Assembly: GCA_963855995.1 (NCBI GenBank)
Contig: OY979717.1
Location: 45,963,044 to 46,027,043 of the forward strand
Direction: 5' to 3'
DNA length: 64,000 bases
From: Muricea muricata
Lineage: Eukaryota > Cnidaria > Anthozoa > Malacalcyonacea > Plexauridae
Shown here: positions 22,181 through 34,210 of the stretch, piece after piece
How positions within the stretch are numbered: the first letter of the stretch is position 1
How the letters are laid out: each line of letters starts with the position of its first letter
Made by a program: the position numbers and the translations under genes
The notes under the pieces: generated by a model
Database searches by the model: none
What the model was told of the DNA's origin: nothing
Seen by the model: only the letters and a program-made list of their open reading frames with translations

Positions 22181-22705
22181 CTCGTAAGTAAGTATGATCA
22201 TGATACATGATTTGACAGGTTCGGTATACCAAAAAAATTTCTTGACATTGGCAGGATAAAATAAGTAAAATTCGGATTTTATTAATTTCATTATTAGGTA
22301 ACTCTATTCATGACTGTGTTTTTATACTCGGATTTTACAAACAAGCAGTTATTTTACAAACAAGCAGGTTATTTTAAAGTTATTAAGCAACTGTAATTTC
22401 ATCCATGTAAAGAATATAAATCCCAGACGTATACCAGAGAAAAAGACGTGTATTAAAAGAGAATTATAAGAAGAAATGACAAAATTAATAACAGCCAAAG
22501 TTTTTCAATGGAAGATCATGAGGCATGTAAGCGTGAGTCAACAGGTACATGATTATGGTGCTTTTAGCCACAATTCGAGAACTTAAATGATCTTCAATTG
22601 ATGTAAATTTGTTGAAAAATTGTGAAAACCCCGCTAGCATTGAGGACACAGAATTTTTTAAGTTTGTGAATAATATATCGCAAGTATCTCGGGTAACTCG
22701 TACCA
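22181..22705. other. Non-coding stretch
   Basis: No gene or repeat pair recognised. Confidence 0.4.
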
Positions 22706-22956
22706 ATGTCCTTTGTCCAAAGACAAAAGTTTAAAATGTTGAAAACGATGAGAAAGTGTACGAAAATGGATTTCGCCCATGTGATATCGACCGATGAATG
22801 TCGTCGTTGTGACTTCGATCAGATGAGTTCGCCAGTCTCAGGGGGGATCTTAACCCCTCTAACATTGCCTGATGGGAATCTTAATCCCAAGGGCACTCAG
22901 CTTACAAGCGGGCCTATATACACCCCGCTGGTTACTGTATACGAGTCTATGATTAC
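22706..22956 (+). CDS. Candidate exon, unknown protein
   Basis: The frame from ATG 22706 runs 83 codons with a coding-like composition (a basic start, then CRRCDFDQMSSPVSGG and a Pro/Gly/Thr-rich part). It meets an excellent splice donor, AC|GTAAGT, at 22957, just before an in-frame stop. This suggests a real exon spliced out of the frame. No domain was recognised. It lies between the two discoidin exons on the same strand, so it could be a neighbouring exon of that gene, but nothing proves this. Confidence 0.3.
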
Positions 22957-24449
22957 GTAAGTAATGCTTTGTAATAGTTCTTTTATATTGGAGTACTTCA
23001 TCACCATGACCCATTTCTCCCACATAAACATTGCGTTATTCTTTGTGTGTTTTTAACGGACAATCTATTTTATATCGAAAAGCAATTGATCTATTAATGT
23101 TGTAGTGCACCAAAACTGTTCCAATAACCATGAAAGTGACTGATTAAAGTACCTCTGTATTAAGGCTATACTTCAAAGTGCGTGCTAGGTGCACGCCATA
23201 GATGTGATTCGGTGGCTGCTTGATGGGGAATCTAGCCTTGTATTTGAGGTACAGTAATTGTCGCTCATTTTCTCTTCTGCTAAATCACAACAAAATACGT
23301 GTGTGCGAACCGCCCAATTATGTAAAAAATCCTGGCAACATTTTCATGTATTTGCACCTGGATAGCTAATTTTATTATTTTACTTATTCTGAAACTTACA
23401 TGCAGTAGTTTCATGCATTGAAATATAACACAAGCGTTATCTAATATCATCGTAGACCCTGTATACATGCCATGAACGTTTATATACACATACACAGGCT
23501 ACAGTTCTAAATGCTTATCAATTCCATTTTGTAAACTAATTTTGTATAGTAGCTAAAAATCAAATAAATGTTGTTTATGAATTTTTCACATGAGTTTTTG
23601 CTTTCATCACTGTGCTTTTAATTTCATTACTGTGTCTGTGTCTTCGCCAACCAGTTAATGTATCCTCATCATGATATATAAGTCTGGAATCGAGAATACG
23701 AAAATTTAATTGCATATTCTATAGGGCGCATATAAAATGTATAATTTATTTCACACCTTGTACACTCGCAAATAATATTCTCGCGCCATGGAGCTTGTAA
23801 TATCCTCTATGTATTGCTAGCTATGTTATAGATCATATCCACAATGTACTCATTGAGTGATAATATATAGTATCGTGATTTTGTTTTGATAAAATTGGTT
23901 CTCTGCCAAAATTGTGATTGCATGTAAGGTTCCTCTCTGCACTGTTTCATGTTTTGAACATACTTGTCAACTTCTAAATACATCCTGAATATTATTAGTA
24001 GGACTCATCTAGCTAGCGTAACTAGCTTAACATTTCCTTATTATGTAAAAGTAATACCATATATTTCTTACCACTTTGCATGACAGAGCCTGTGAGCATG
24101 TCGTGACTCGTGAATATTCTATCGTGCGACTCGAAGTCTCGAACGAAACCCACAGCATCTGAAGCAAAAGCTACCGAACGCGAATAATTAAACCTTTAGG
24201 CGACGCGATTTGCCGCGTTTCCAGAATCCAATATTAATTGTTTGATCTTGAAACTCTCAAAGCAACAATTTTTATGCCAGGACTTGATGCGCCATCGCTC
24301 CTTGCAATACAACAGAGAACGATTCAGACGGCCGCGCGTGTTTTCATTTACGCCATATGGGACTGGAAACTTGTTATGAGGAGGCTCCTCATAACAAACC
24401 TATCGCACATGCGCAGAAGCGACTGTAACCTACCTTTAACATTTTGAAT
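22957..24449. other. Non-coding stretch
   Basis: No gene recognised. An inverted GAGGAGCC-type hairpin (TTATGAGGAGGCTCCTCATAA) is present near 24373-24393. Confidence 0.4.
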
Positions 24450-25500
24450 GAATCCAGAACAAGGAAGAATGGCGCACAAGCTGGCTCTTTGCCGCGGAAA
24501 AGAGAAAAGGGGAGACAGGCACAGCCTGGAAAGACACAGTCTTCGTCGAAGAAGAAACCGTAGACCAGTTTATAACCGCTTTGGATAGTCTTGAATAGAC
24601 ATTTGACGTCCTTTCGCCACGCCAGAGTTAAACAATGAATTGCAATGCAATGTAGGAAACATATGGGAAAAATTTACCTTGTATTTATATGCATTGAAAA
24701 CCGCAAGATGCGTAAGCACTTTTAACGTCTATTGCGTATGGGTGTGAGCCAAACAAACCCGAAAAGTGTCGACGAGGGATTAACCATTTTTCAGAAATTA
24801 TTGGGGAGCAACAGCAAAATGTTCACTTCTCGAGAGCATCCGCTGACGTGAACGGCGTGGGCTCGGAAATGAAACTCCTAGCTTGTGGGCAGATATACTT
24901 TAATCAACAAACGCAGCTATTGGAGAAATCGATGCAACGAAATCCAACGAAGTAAACAAGCCTGTCCTTAAAAAAATGTCGGATGCTATAACGGTCGCGA
25001 AATGGGACATTATCGTCGCGAATGCGTCAAGAGTATCGGAAAACGCAAACAGGACGGGGTTGCGAAAGATGTAATCCCTTGATGCAATTACAATTTGAAT
25101 GTATGGACTCGAGAGCAGCGGTAACCATCATACACAGTGATACCTTTTGCAAACTTCGGACCTTAAATAGACAGCAGGCTACAACGGGTGAATCGGCCAA
25201 TTCTTGGAGCAAATAGCAGGCTACTGGATATGTGTGGTATAACTTAACTTTGGAGATTGAGCTGGAGGGAATCAAACAACAGCATGAACTATATGTATGT
25301 AATGATTTAGCACAGGAACTGTAAGTTGTTGGATGCCGATTTCCTCAAAACAAATAATTGCGTTGTAGACTTTCGTGCTCATGTGTTGGTAGTGAAGGGA
25401 CAGAAGTTACTTATGAGTTATAGGCATGGACTTTTTACCTGCCACGTTGGAGTTGCGACACAGTCCTACCCTTTGCTGATACAGATTTAAAAACTAGTAT
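24450..25500 (+). pseudogene. Decayed Ty3/Gypsy gag-protease remnant
   Basis: A frame at 24463-24600 reads KEEWRTSWLFAAEK, then FVEEETVDQFITALDSLE, similar to the conserved gag stretch with DQFITALY. At 25328-25495 LDADFLKTNNCVVDFRAHVL resembles the C-terminal (L/G)ADFL...CVLDF block of retroelement aspartic proteases. Between them the frame is broken repeatedly. No terminal repeats were found. The assignment is by short motifs only. Confidence 0.4.
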
Positions 25501-25938
25501 AAATTTTGCACATTTATGTTGCCTTAGGAGAAACACCCGTCAGAACTTGTTACTATTCGAAAAGTGAATATATAATTGTCGTGTGAGGTGGCTGTATATG
25601 TTAGATACAAATTATAGAAAAGAATTGGACTTCTGCTTTGCAAACCTCACAGTTTACAGTTGAAGAAAATCACAAATTTCCCATGTAAAGAAATGTGTGA
25701 AATGCAAATTCCACATGTGAAATTTGTGGTGTTAAACTTCAGCACTGACCGACATTTTAAGTCCATTTTGATTTTAACACCACAAAAAATTTAGACACAT
25801 CTATCCTTCATAAGAAGCATCCACTCGTCAAATATATTTTCAGATAATTATTCATAAAAAAGTTTGTCAATAATGTCAGAAAAAGAGGTGTAAACGATGG
25901 CAAACCATGGCTTCTTTAACGTAATTTTATTGTTTTAG
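25501..25938. other. Non-coding stretch
   Basis: No gene recognised. CACAAATTT/AAATTTGTG words recur in both orientations near 25660-25730. Confidence 0.35.
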
Positions 25939-26068
25939 TTATTTAGTTCCAATCTTCTCCAGTATATCTTCCCATATATCGTCGCTCGTTTCATCCGGAT
26001 TCATCCAAAGAAGTGGCGTGGTCCTTGTGGGATGAGGTTGGAACTTCAGGGTCGACATGAAGGTATTT
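25939..26068 (-). CDS. Candidate terminal exon on minus strand, unknown
   Basis: Read on the minus strand, a pyrimidine-rich acceptor (CATTTTCAG-like, ending at 26069) is followed by an open frame. Its methionine is at about 26060; it encodes MSTLKFQPHPTRTTPLLWMN and an acidic end with DDIWEDILEKIG before the stop at 25939. This looks like a coding C-terminus but has no known domain. It sits head-to-tail with the discoidin exon on the other strand. Confidence 0.25.
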
Positions 26069-26135
26069 CTGAAATGAAAACATTCTAAAAATACAAAAAT
26101 CTTACTTATTTATCTGAAAATATTTCTAATCTCAG

Positions 26136-26434
26136 GATGCAATTATCCACAAGACCTAGGCATGGTGAACGGGAAAATACTGGATACCCAGTTAAGTGCT
26201 TCGACCGAATTGTCAGGTTATCCTGCTCCTCTTGGCCGACTGAGTGGCTCAAGCGCTTGGACTGGCGCGGCTTCGTTTGACTGGTATCAAGTTGACTTCA
26301 TAAAACATGTTAAAATATCCTCCATAAAAACACAAGGCGATCAGTCAGGTTATTACGTCACGGAATTCAAGCTTTCGTACAGTAGTAATGGTGTCGCTTT
26401 TCGTGAGTACGGAGATATGTACCACTTTACAAAG
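26136..26434 (+). CDS. Discoidin (F5/8 type C) domain exon, first half
   Basis: The exon lies between acceptor CTAATCTCAG and donor AAG|GTATGA. It has a phase-1 start and a phase-0 end, exactly like the exon at 11266. It encodes CNYPQDLGMVNGKILDTQLS with the conserved first cysteine, the W-containing middle (SAWTGAASFDWYQVDFI), KISSIKTQGDQSGYYVTEFK and LSYSSNGVAFREY, a canonical first half of an F5/8C domain. The second half was not found in the following 800 bp. It probably belongs to a gene with repeated discoidin domains. Confidence 0.8.
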
Positions 26435-27214
26435 GTATGAAAAATACAACTATTTTCCGTCCTTTCAAGTACAACTTATTATTAGGGATGTATTAAAATT
26501 AAAAATGGTAGATATTATTTACTGCGTTCTGTATAGTACGTTCAGCATTTCGTGTAAAGACAATTTTTGAATTAAATTTGAACAATCACTTTGGTGAATT
26601 GTCAATTTTGTGCGCGCTGAGTGCCAGATTGGTATGCGTTGATTTTGTTTCTTTAACAAGTAAATTCCAGTATAGAGAAAACATTATTTCTTAAAACATT
26701 GTGCCTGTCGGTGCGAACCTTCGTCAATACTTACTCGACACCGACAGAATCAAATATTGTAAACAACACTTTGTACGCGTTTATACAAGTTAGTCTTTAA
26801 TCGTTTTAACGAAATAATACGGTACTAAAACTTTGTTCCTTAAGTACAAGGTCGCAGAAATTCTACCTAATAATTTAGCTTTGCTGTACATATTGTTCAT
26901 CGGATACTAAAAAGGGTCCTGTCGTTTCTAAATCGCTCTATATTTTTTCTTTTATATTCTTACCCAAAAATGTTACTCGTAGTTTGAATATAATTATGAT
27001 TTCCAATGAAGATCGAAGTTCAAGTCAGTTCTAAAGTATGAATTAATTACACTACTGGTCTCTTGTATACTTTATTTTTGACACTAACATTAGGCTCCCC
27101 TATAAGAGGATTTATTGCTCTTATAGCTAATATATTTAAGGCTAGTATTTGTTTTATGTAAAAATTGAGTTTGAAGAAGTGGGTAAAATTGTGTAAATAT
27201 ATTGTAATAGTTAT
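26435..27214. other. Non-coding; possible 3' LTR of the BEL element
   Basis: On the minus strand, downstream of the BEL pol stop, a purine-rich TATAGGGGAG (about 27101-27110) could be the polypurine tract. TGTTAGTGTC at about 27080-27089 could be the start of an LTR ending near 26705 (GACAGGCACA). No second copy was found near 45.2 kb, so the LTR call is tentative. Confidence 0.3.
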
Positions 27215-27865
27215 CTACATAATGCCATGTTTGTTGTTTTCCATTAAGAGTATCAGTTCGTCAATTGGACGTTTCAGAGTAAAAAAAATGATGACTTGAG
27301 GGTTGCTGAACGAATGAATCCCTTCTTGTCTTGTATCACCTTGATTACTCTTGCCAAGGGCCAGTTATTTCTTGCTGTGTTGTCATCTTTAATTATAACA
27401 ATGTCTCCCACTTCGATGATTCGTTTAGGCGTATTCCATTTCGTTCTGGCTTGCACATATTCTTTCTTCCATCTCGTCCAAAACAGTTTCGCTAAATACT
27501 GGACTCTTCTCCATATTTTACGAAGATAAATATCATCTCGCTGAAAATCATCTGGGGGGGATTACCACCTTAGATTTCATGGCTAGAATATGATTTGGCG
27601 TACGGGGTACGAAAGCTCTTGCATCACTGGATAGAAAAGTTAACGGGTGACTGTTCACTATACATTCCACGTCTGCCATTGAATTACGCAAGGATTCATC
27701 GTTTAGTACATGTCCGTTATCGCGCCTAAGGATAGGGATCGATCGAAATGTGTGTATTTGCCATTCCCATGCTCCACCCATGTGTGAAGTTTTGGTTCCA
27801 CTTAATTAACCAGTCAGCATTAAATTCTTTTGATGAAATCTCTTGTAATCGTTAATGGTCCATTT
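27215..27865 (-). pseudogene. BEL integrase C-terminal part
   Basis: On the minus strand it reads EMDH, a stop, then RLQE...EFNADWLIKW near 27800, MGGAWEWQIHTFRSIPIL near 27770, VECIVNSHPLTF (with the integrase Glu region) near 27670, and PNHILAMKSKVVIPP near 27570. Further on come ARTKWNTPKRIIEVGDIVII near 27440, WPLARVIKV near 27360 and RPIDELILLMEN near 27235, with a stop at 27215. It is the core end, the DUF5641-like C-terminal domain and the gene end of BEL pol. It contains at least one stop and two frameshifts. Confidence 0.8.
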
Positions 27866-27870
27866 CTTCT

Positions 27871-29446
27871 ACAGTGCGAACCATGGTATTAGTTTTATAA
27901 GATATTTATGCCGTACGTATTCAAGATGAGCAGTGTTATTCATTAAAACTTACGAACGTCAAAAAAAAGTTGTGAGAAGACCTGTGCGATGTTGATAGTT
28001 GATGTTTGTCACATGACTGAAAAAATATGGCGTTGTTCCATATTTGAGGTGGACCACGTTATTAGTTTCAAAAATATGATTACACTATAGGACGTCGTTT
28101 TTAACTTAATTGGAAGTGGAAATGACATTCTTTAACCAAAAACAGCATACAGTAGGTGACAACAAGAGAATGTTATAGTTAGAAAATAAAAGAACTTGGT
28201 GTAATAGTTTGAGGATTTTTCAAAGAATACTTGGAACGGAAGAAAAGAGGGATTCTGGACTCCTAAACTGGATAAGAATGGGAGTTATTAGGCGTTTGAA
28301 GCAGAACTGTCCGTAAATTATCGTGATCAACGTATGTCAACATTTTTGAGAAAGTTTGCTTTGCCATATATCTTCAAAACTAGCAATGATGGATTCCTGG
28401 TAAGCAATAATGACTCCAAAAATATACCTTAATTACTGCCATGGAAGAAATGTTTGAAAATGGATTAAGCGAAAAGTGCATGAAAGCACAACGGAATTTT
28501 CATGTTTTGACAGACAAGTCAAGATCAACATGATAATGCCCTAATGCTGTGAAAAGGAACTTCTGGTGAATGGTTTTAGGTACCTGCCAAAGAAGTAGCA
28601 GAACGATTATTTAGATCCGTATTATTAGCGACCAACATGTCTTCATATGTGCATAAATGTGCAAAAGAGACCTCTGATCCCTATTTCCGCTGTTACCAGC
28701 GGAACTTTACCACTTTTTTGTTGACTCTTTAGCCTCGCCAGTCACATAACATAATTCAATATCAATAATCTAACCCATGCATGCATTTTCCAAGCTTTAT
28801 CATGCTGATTTCGTCTGCCTGTCAAAAGGACAAACTTCCGTTGTGCTTTCAAGCATTTTTTGCCTCAATCCAGTTCCAAACGTTTATTCCAGGACACCAG
28901 TGGAGGAACTTTTAAAATTATTATTTCTTACCAGGAATCCATCATTGCTAGTTTTGAAGATATATGGCAAAGCAAACTTTCTCAAAATGTTGACATACGT
29001 TGATCATGATATTTTACGAACAGTTCTCCTTCAAACGCCTAATATCTCCCATTCTTATCCATTTTAGATGTCCAGAATCCCACTTTTCTTCCGTTCCACG
29101 TATTCTTTGAAAAATTCTCCAACTATTACACCAAGTTTGTTTATTTTCTAACTAAAGCATTCTCTTGTTGTTACCTGTGCTGTTTTTGGTTAAAAAATGT
29201 CGTTTCCACTTCCAATTAAGTTAAAAACGACGTCTTATAGTGTTATCATATTTTTGAAACTAATAGCGTGGTCCACCTCAAATATGGAACAACGCCATAT
29301 TTTTTTAGTCATGTGACTAACATCAAATATCAACATCACACAGATCTTCTCACAACCTTGTTTTGATGTTCGTTTTGTTCGTGATGCTCATTTTGAATAC
29401 GTACGGCATAAACATCTTATAAAACTAGTATCATGGTTCGCACTGT
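27871..29446. mobile_element. Fold-back element with ~530-bp inverted arms
   Basis: The arms 27871-28405 and 28930-29446 are inverted copies starting ACAGTGCGAACCATG. They share GTACGTATTCA, CATATTTGAGGTGGACCA and CCATCATTGCTAGTTTT. The 525-bp loop has no recognisable gene. It splits the BEL integrase between ...KWALQ and EMDH. CCATTTC occurs just outside both ends but also belongs to BEL itself, so the target duplication is uncertain. Possibly a Mutator-like non-autonomous element. Confidence 0.75.
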
Positions 29447-31255
29447 AATGCCCATTTCAATTCTTTCTCAGCTCCAATAAAGTTGGTTCCCCGATCCGAT
29501 CTCATTTGACGTACAGGTCCTCTCCGTGCGAAGAAACGTCTGAAATTAAGCGTTTATAAACGAATCGCCGTCAAAGGAAATTGCTATTTCAAGGTGCATC
29601 GCTCTACAGGCCAGACATGTAAACAGTACACCATATCTCTTCAACTGCTTATATCCTTCTTTAATGTAGTAAGGGCCACAATAATCAACGGCGCAGTACG
29701 TAAATGTTGGTGCTGGAGTAATTCGGTCTATTGGTAAGTCAGCCATCTTTCGCTCGCCGACAATGGCACGCAATGTTCGACATCTTAAACATTTGTAGAT
29801 ATAATATCTCACTGATGAGTTAGCGTTTATTATCCAATACTTGCTTCTGAGCTCATTTAAGGTCATTTCTCTTCCTGCGTGTGCGACTTTCTTGTGACTG
29901 TGACGTATAATTAATGTTGTAATGTGGCTTTTGTTCGGTAATAATACAGGGTGCTTGAGATTTTCTGACAGTTCCGTCGATTTGCTTAATCTGCCACCAA
30001 CACGTAACATTTCTTCTCCGTCGATAAACGGGTCCAGTCGGAACAAAGAGCTAATTTTCTTGACTTTCGTCTTTTCGCTTCTGTTGTTCGTTCTGTTGTC
30101 GTTGTGGTTCTCTGCCAACACTTCTTTTAGGGCGGTGATTTCGTCGAAAAAGAAGGCACAGTGGATATCGCCTCTATCGTTCACTTGTCGTAGATACGAG
30201 ACTTGGCAGTACCCTTTCAAGCTACCATCAGCGAAGCTGTGGGTCTGTCCACTCGCTGACGTTCCACATTTTGAAGGTTTGTGGCATCTAGCCAAGACAA
30301 ACTGTTCCAACATAGGCAGTTCGTTTCTCCACTTCTCACAACGGACCCGGTATTAATACTTCATGAAGGTTGTCGTTCCAACCAATGCAAAGGTCTTGGA
30401 GAATTCTCTTGCCACATCAACGTAGAAGTTCTTTGTTAGGACGTTGGCCGCTTCGGCGCTTTCATCTTCTTCAAAATCATCTGCTGTTGTTTTTAGTGCG
30501 TAGTTTGAACAGCCTGGCGAGGAAACTGCTTCAAATAGATGTACGTTCATCTCATACTCTGTTAGGTCTTGTGACAGATCACCATCTGGTCACCACAGAA
30601 AAAGAAGAAAGTTTTCCAACGTTTTTCTTGCACACGAAGTTGATAAAACATACTTTCAATGTCGGCCATAAATACTGCTTGGCTTTTTCTAATTCTTGTG
30701 AGAACACCGACCAAGGAATTCGTCAGGTCCGGGCCTTGGAGGAGCTGATCGTTCAATGACGTCAGTCGAAACCTGGCACTACAATCGAATACCACGCGAA
30801 TTTTATCTGGTTTCTTCGCATGGTACACTCCATGATGAGGCAGGTGCGAAACCTTCCCTTCTTCAGGTGTAGGACAATCACTGGGAACCCTTCGAGCATA
30901 CCCCTTTTGAAGAATATTGTTCATGAACTTTACGTAATCCTGACGAAGATTATCGTCCTTGGATAACTTCTTTTTTAGCAAGTTAGGTTTTGCGATGGCT
31001 TTCCCTCGATTATCCGACATTAGTACATCATCGTTGCGGAAGGGAAATGGCATCTCATAGTGTCCATCTGCATATTTTGTGTCACCCTCCATCTTTTCAA
31101 TGAATCTCTAGTCTTCTTGGGAATACTGATTCTTTTGTCCACGCAGCTCGTTGAATTCTAACTCGAACATTCTATTCAGTACGTCAGGTGTTACCCATTC
31201 TTGAACAGATTCTTCGACCATAAAGTGGTGCTCTGAGGGATTGACTAGACTGATT
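29447..31255 (-). pseudogene. BEL polyprotein: reverse transcriptase to integrase
   Basis: From the right: HHFMVEESVQEWVTPDVLNR near 31200, a stop near 31108, MEGDTKYADGHYEMPFPF at 31092, RVVFDCSARF near 30790, FMADIESMFYQLRV (catalytic Asp of motif A) near 30650, and SSPGCSNYALKTT plus NFYVDV near 30520-30430. The expected YVDD is followed by foreign text, so the rest of the polymerase and most of RNase H are deleted. At 30313 and beyond follow an RNase H-end fragment, the integrase H-H-C-C zinc site (HSHKKVAHAG...CLRCRTLR near 29880 and 29800), AVDYCGPYYIKEGYK (first catalytic Asp) near 29680 and SDRGTNFIG (second Asp) near 29500. Frameshifts occur near 30560 and 30350. Confidence 0.85.
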
Positions 31256-31318
31256 CAACCTCTTGAACAAGTATTCAATTACAGTCTACCGTATGATTGT
31301 TATTGGACGTGTAAAGTG

Positions 31319-31447
31319 GTGACGTTATGGCGTAATCTTTTGGACTTTGAGTTGTGGGACGAGGAGAATTTTTGATAGGAGTTATATTCTGAGCATTTGT
31401 GTTGTAAAATCAAAACCGTTTTATACTAGAAACAGAAACTTGAAACA
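31319..31447 (+). repeat. 5' LTR remnant of the Gypsy element
   Basis: About 90 per cent identical by eye to 42580-42709, with shared words CTTTTGGACTTTGAGTTGTG, GGGACGAGGAGAATTTTT and TTTTATACTAGAAAC. It ends CTTGAAACA directly before TGGTGTCCGCAG. Sequence 31261-31318 is part of the insertion but does not align with the other LTR. Confidence 0.75.
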
Positions 31448-31479
31448 TGGTGTCCGCAGTGTAGTATTATTATAATGCG

Positions 31480-31650
31480 ATGGCTGGGAGGTTTGCACCA
31501 CCGAAAGAATTGAATTTTACGGGTAATTTGAGCGAAAATTGCAGAAAATGGAAACGAGAATTCAAGTTTTATCTCACGGCAACCGAATCAGATGAAAAAA
31601 GCGACGAAGTGAAAAAATCCCGATTGTTAACGGCAGTAGGTGAGTCAACA

Positions 31651-31652
<2 letters not shown>
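31480..31652 (+). pseudogene. Gypsy gag, N-terminal piece
   Basis: ATG 31480 opens MAGRFAPPKELNFTGNLSEN, then KWKREFKFYLTATES and a Lys/Ser/Glu-rich part up to VGEST. At this point the (AT)n tract begins. The frame and meaning are taken up again at 39347 (TFTFESEGDEMKL). The protein would be the capsid precursor of the Gypsy element. Confidence 0.7.

Positions 31653-31739
<87 letters not shown>
31653..31739. repeat. (AT)n microsatellite 1
   Basis: About 43 perfect AT dinucleotides between the Gypsy gag and the left terminal repeat of the SAM-gene element. Confidence 0.95.
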
Positions 31740-31740
<1 letters not shown>

Positions 31741-32630
31741 TGCAAAAAATCAAATTACGCTTTGCGTAAGCGTAACACACTTATTTGAGTAAATCATACA
31801 TCTTACTCAAAGTTTGAGTAATTTTACGCAAATAAGTTGAGTAGATAATTTAACTCAAACATTTGAGTAAAGAATGTTGAGTGAATTGTGTTATTTACGC
31901 AATTATTGCGCGTAACAGTTTACTCAAACAGTTGCGTAAAATCACACTTACGCGATGTCTGAGTAAAGTTGACGTTGTACTCAGCAGTTTGAGTAATGCC
32001 AAACAATTTTACGCAAATCACGAGTAAATACAAAATAGGTTGAGTAAATTTACTCAAATGATATTCAGTACGAGCTATAGTTACTCAAAATTTGCGTACA
32101 ATCACACATATACAAGTTGATCTGCGTAACCAAACTCTTGATATATCCGCTAGCGACGAATGAAAGCAAAGTGTTAACGTTGAACTGACGATTATATAGT
32201 TTTTGAATGTCAACTAATCCCATCTTAATAGAAAGGCGGTGTTAAATCGATTTTTCTAATGTTTAAAATCAAATTTACTAATGAAAGCCGGGCTGGCGTT
32301 CCGTCAGCCCGGTAAACAAGATCTCCGAGACTGCACGTGGAGGCCTGTTTACAGTTTTTGACCCATGCCAAGATTTCTGCAGCGATTTCGAAACATTTAT
32401 TACAACTGTTAATTCCAGTGAGAGAATGGGGAGAATTAGAGTTCCAATTTCAGAAACTAACATGTACAAGCATAGCAAAAATGTTTATGCAAATAATTTG
32501 TGCCTTGCGTACATCTCAGAGGAATTCTGTTTAATTTAAATTAGTTCTATAGGATGACACTTATTATGACATCCCTCAATAGAAAAAAATCTCATGCAAA
32601 TATCAACTGTGTAAACGCTGACCTCATCAA

Positions 32631-32794
32631 AAAACGCACAACCTGTTCGGGGCTGTTAAAAACACGCTTGAACAATGTTTTGCTGCCCACATTCTTTCAT
32701 GATCAACAATGCTGAAGAATATTGTTGACAATATTTAACAATGTCCGGTTGGCAGAATGCTGTTTTCAACGACCCTAAACAGGTTGTGCGTTTT
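32631..32794. repeat. Short MITE with AAAACGCACAACCTGTT ends
   Basis: AAAACGCACAACCTGTTCGG near 32631 and its inverse (AAACAGGTTGTGCGTTTT, 32777-32794) form inverted ends of a 164-bp non-coding segment inside the SAM-gene element. No target duplication seen. Confidence 0.45.
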
Positions 32795-32908
32795 TAGCTG
32801 TGTGTCATATTACACCAGGCCAGATAATAGTCTCATTTCGCTTAAGACCAGCTTGGCAAGCAGTCACTGACTCTATAACAGTTACAGATATATGTATATA
32901 CTAAGAGT

Positions 32909-34210
32909 ATGGAAGGTGTAGAATTTGTGAAGAAATGGTTGCTGGAGAGAGGATTCGAGAAGTACTGTGGCGCATTTGAAGGTAAATCTCAATACAAGTA
33001 TAAACGTAATCGCGCATGCCTGCTTCATTTTGGCTGTTGATCATGTCGTTGCCACAATAATTTTGGCGCACGAGTTGTCTTCGAATTTTTCTGTTCGAGA
33101 ACTAGTAAATATTTTTTGTCAAAAATACCTCATTATTAGCTCAAAGGACACAATCAAAGCTGCAATGAAAATCATGCGCGCGGCATAATTTCATGTTAGC
33201 TGTTTCAGCGTGTCGCTGCTTGGCTTTGACACTTCGTTTGGAAAATTCAGCTTCAAGATTTTGGTCGGTGTTCCCTCAACTTTTGTAATATTATTCTTGA
33301 TTGGATGTGTGGAGGCGGCGATGTCAGCACAAATCGCAGTCCCCAAAGTTTGCGAGACCTTTTAATCATGTTTGAAGGCTCGTTTACAAGTGCGTCATGT
33401 CCCATGCGATTATCATTCTGGGCGTATAAAAATATAATGAAAACGACTGCTAGCGCCATTATTTCTGTTCATCAGTTACATGCAGGCAAAATTCAAAACC
33501 TGACAACTTTACACACATTTACTCAATTACATACGCCATAGTCAGAATCGCATGCGATATGTTCAAGATATGTCGCATCGTGTAATAAACCAGCCTTTAG
33601 GAAATATTTGAGAAATTAAAAAACCCGCGCATTTTAATTAATATTTGCAATTAGCTAGTCCTCGTTCTCGGGCCCTTCGCCATTGCTATAGACATCAGAC
33701 TATCAGATCAAAGAGTAGAGACCAGATCATGTAACGATCCAAAGTTAGTTTATATTTCTTCAACCACAGAAGGTGAAGTTGACGAGGAAACCTTGCTGTG
33801 CTTAACAGAGAGAGCAGTCGAACAGCTTGTACCTGTGCTGGGCCATCGTATGAAGTTTCTGAAGGCATTGGAAGCCACATCAGGATGTGGATGCGTTTGC
33901 ATTAACGCTCAAGTCACCGTTTCCAGTTATTGTTGTGAAAGGTGGCTTAGAAGGAATGCTGACTTCGAGCGTTGTGGCCGGTCGACAGGTCCTATTTGAA
34001 GTGGAAGGCGGAATGGTGGACGCAACAATGGCGCTGTTTGCGACGTATTATGTACTCATGTATGAATACCCAGCTTCTTTGAACAATGTTTTTACGTATT
34101 TACAGAAGTGTATCTTCCAAATTCCAGATGGACGGAAACTTCCGACGTCTGTGATAACATTTGTGAACTCGTTGGACAGCAACGGAAACGCCGAAGTTGA
34201 AGATAAATGA
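32909..34210 (+). CDS. SAM-domain protein gene (SAMD3-like), two exons
   Basis: Exon 1 (ATG 32909 to 32981) encodes EFVKKWLLERGFEKYCGAFE and ends at donor G|GTAAAT. Exon 2 starts at 33770 after TTCTTCAACCACAG in the matching phase and continues EGEVDEETLLCLTERAVEQL, then LGHRMKFLKALEA. Together they make a complete sterile alpha motif, a protein-interaction fold. A frameshift near 33885 separates it from the second domain, FPVIVVKGGLEG ... LFATYYVLMYEYP ... CIFQIPDGRKLPTSVITFVN, which resembles, from memory, the C-terminal part of SAMD3-like proteins common in cnidarians. The stop is at 34208. Intron 32982-33769. A small missed intron instead of the frameshift is possible. Its location in a mobile element suggests gene capture or a bona fide element gene. 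Confidence 0.65.

Noticed and set aside
24373..24393. Perfect short palindrome TTATGAGGAG/CTCCTCATAA as a terminator or regulatory site
   Set aside because: Isolated in non-coding sequence of a eukaryotic genome with no gene context.
26700..27089. Complete 3' LTR for the BEL element
   Set aside because: Start and end look plausible, but no second copy was found near 45 kb, so it is only mentioned as a possibility.
31574..31788. Open frames of alternating Tyr-Ile over the (AT)n tracts (also near 34.6, 36.6 and 39.2 kb)
   Set aside because: Pure dinucleotide repeat; the frames are open only because AT repeats lack stops.
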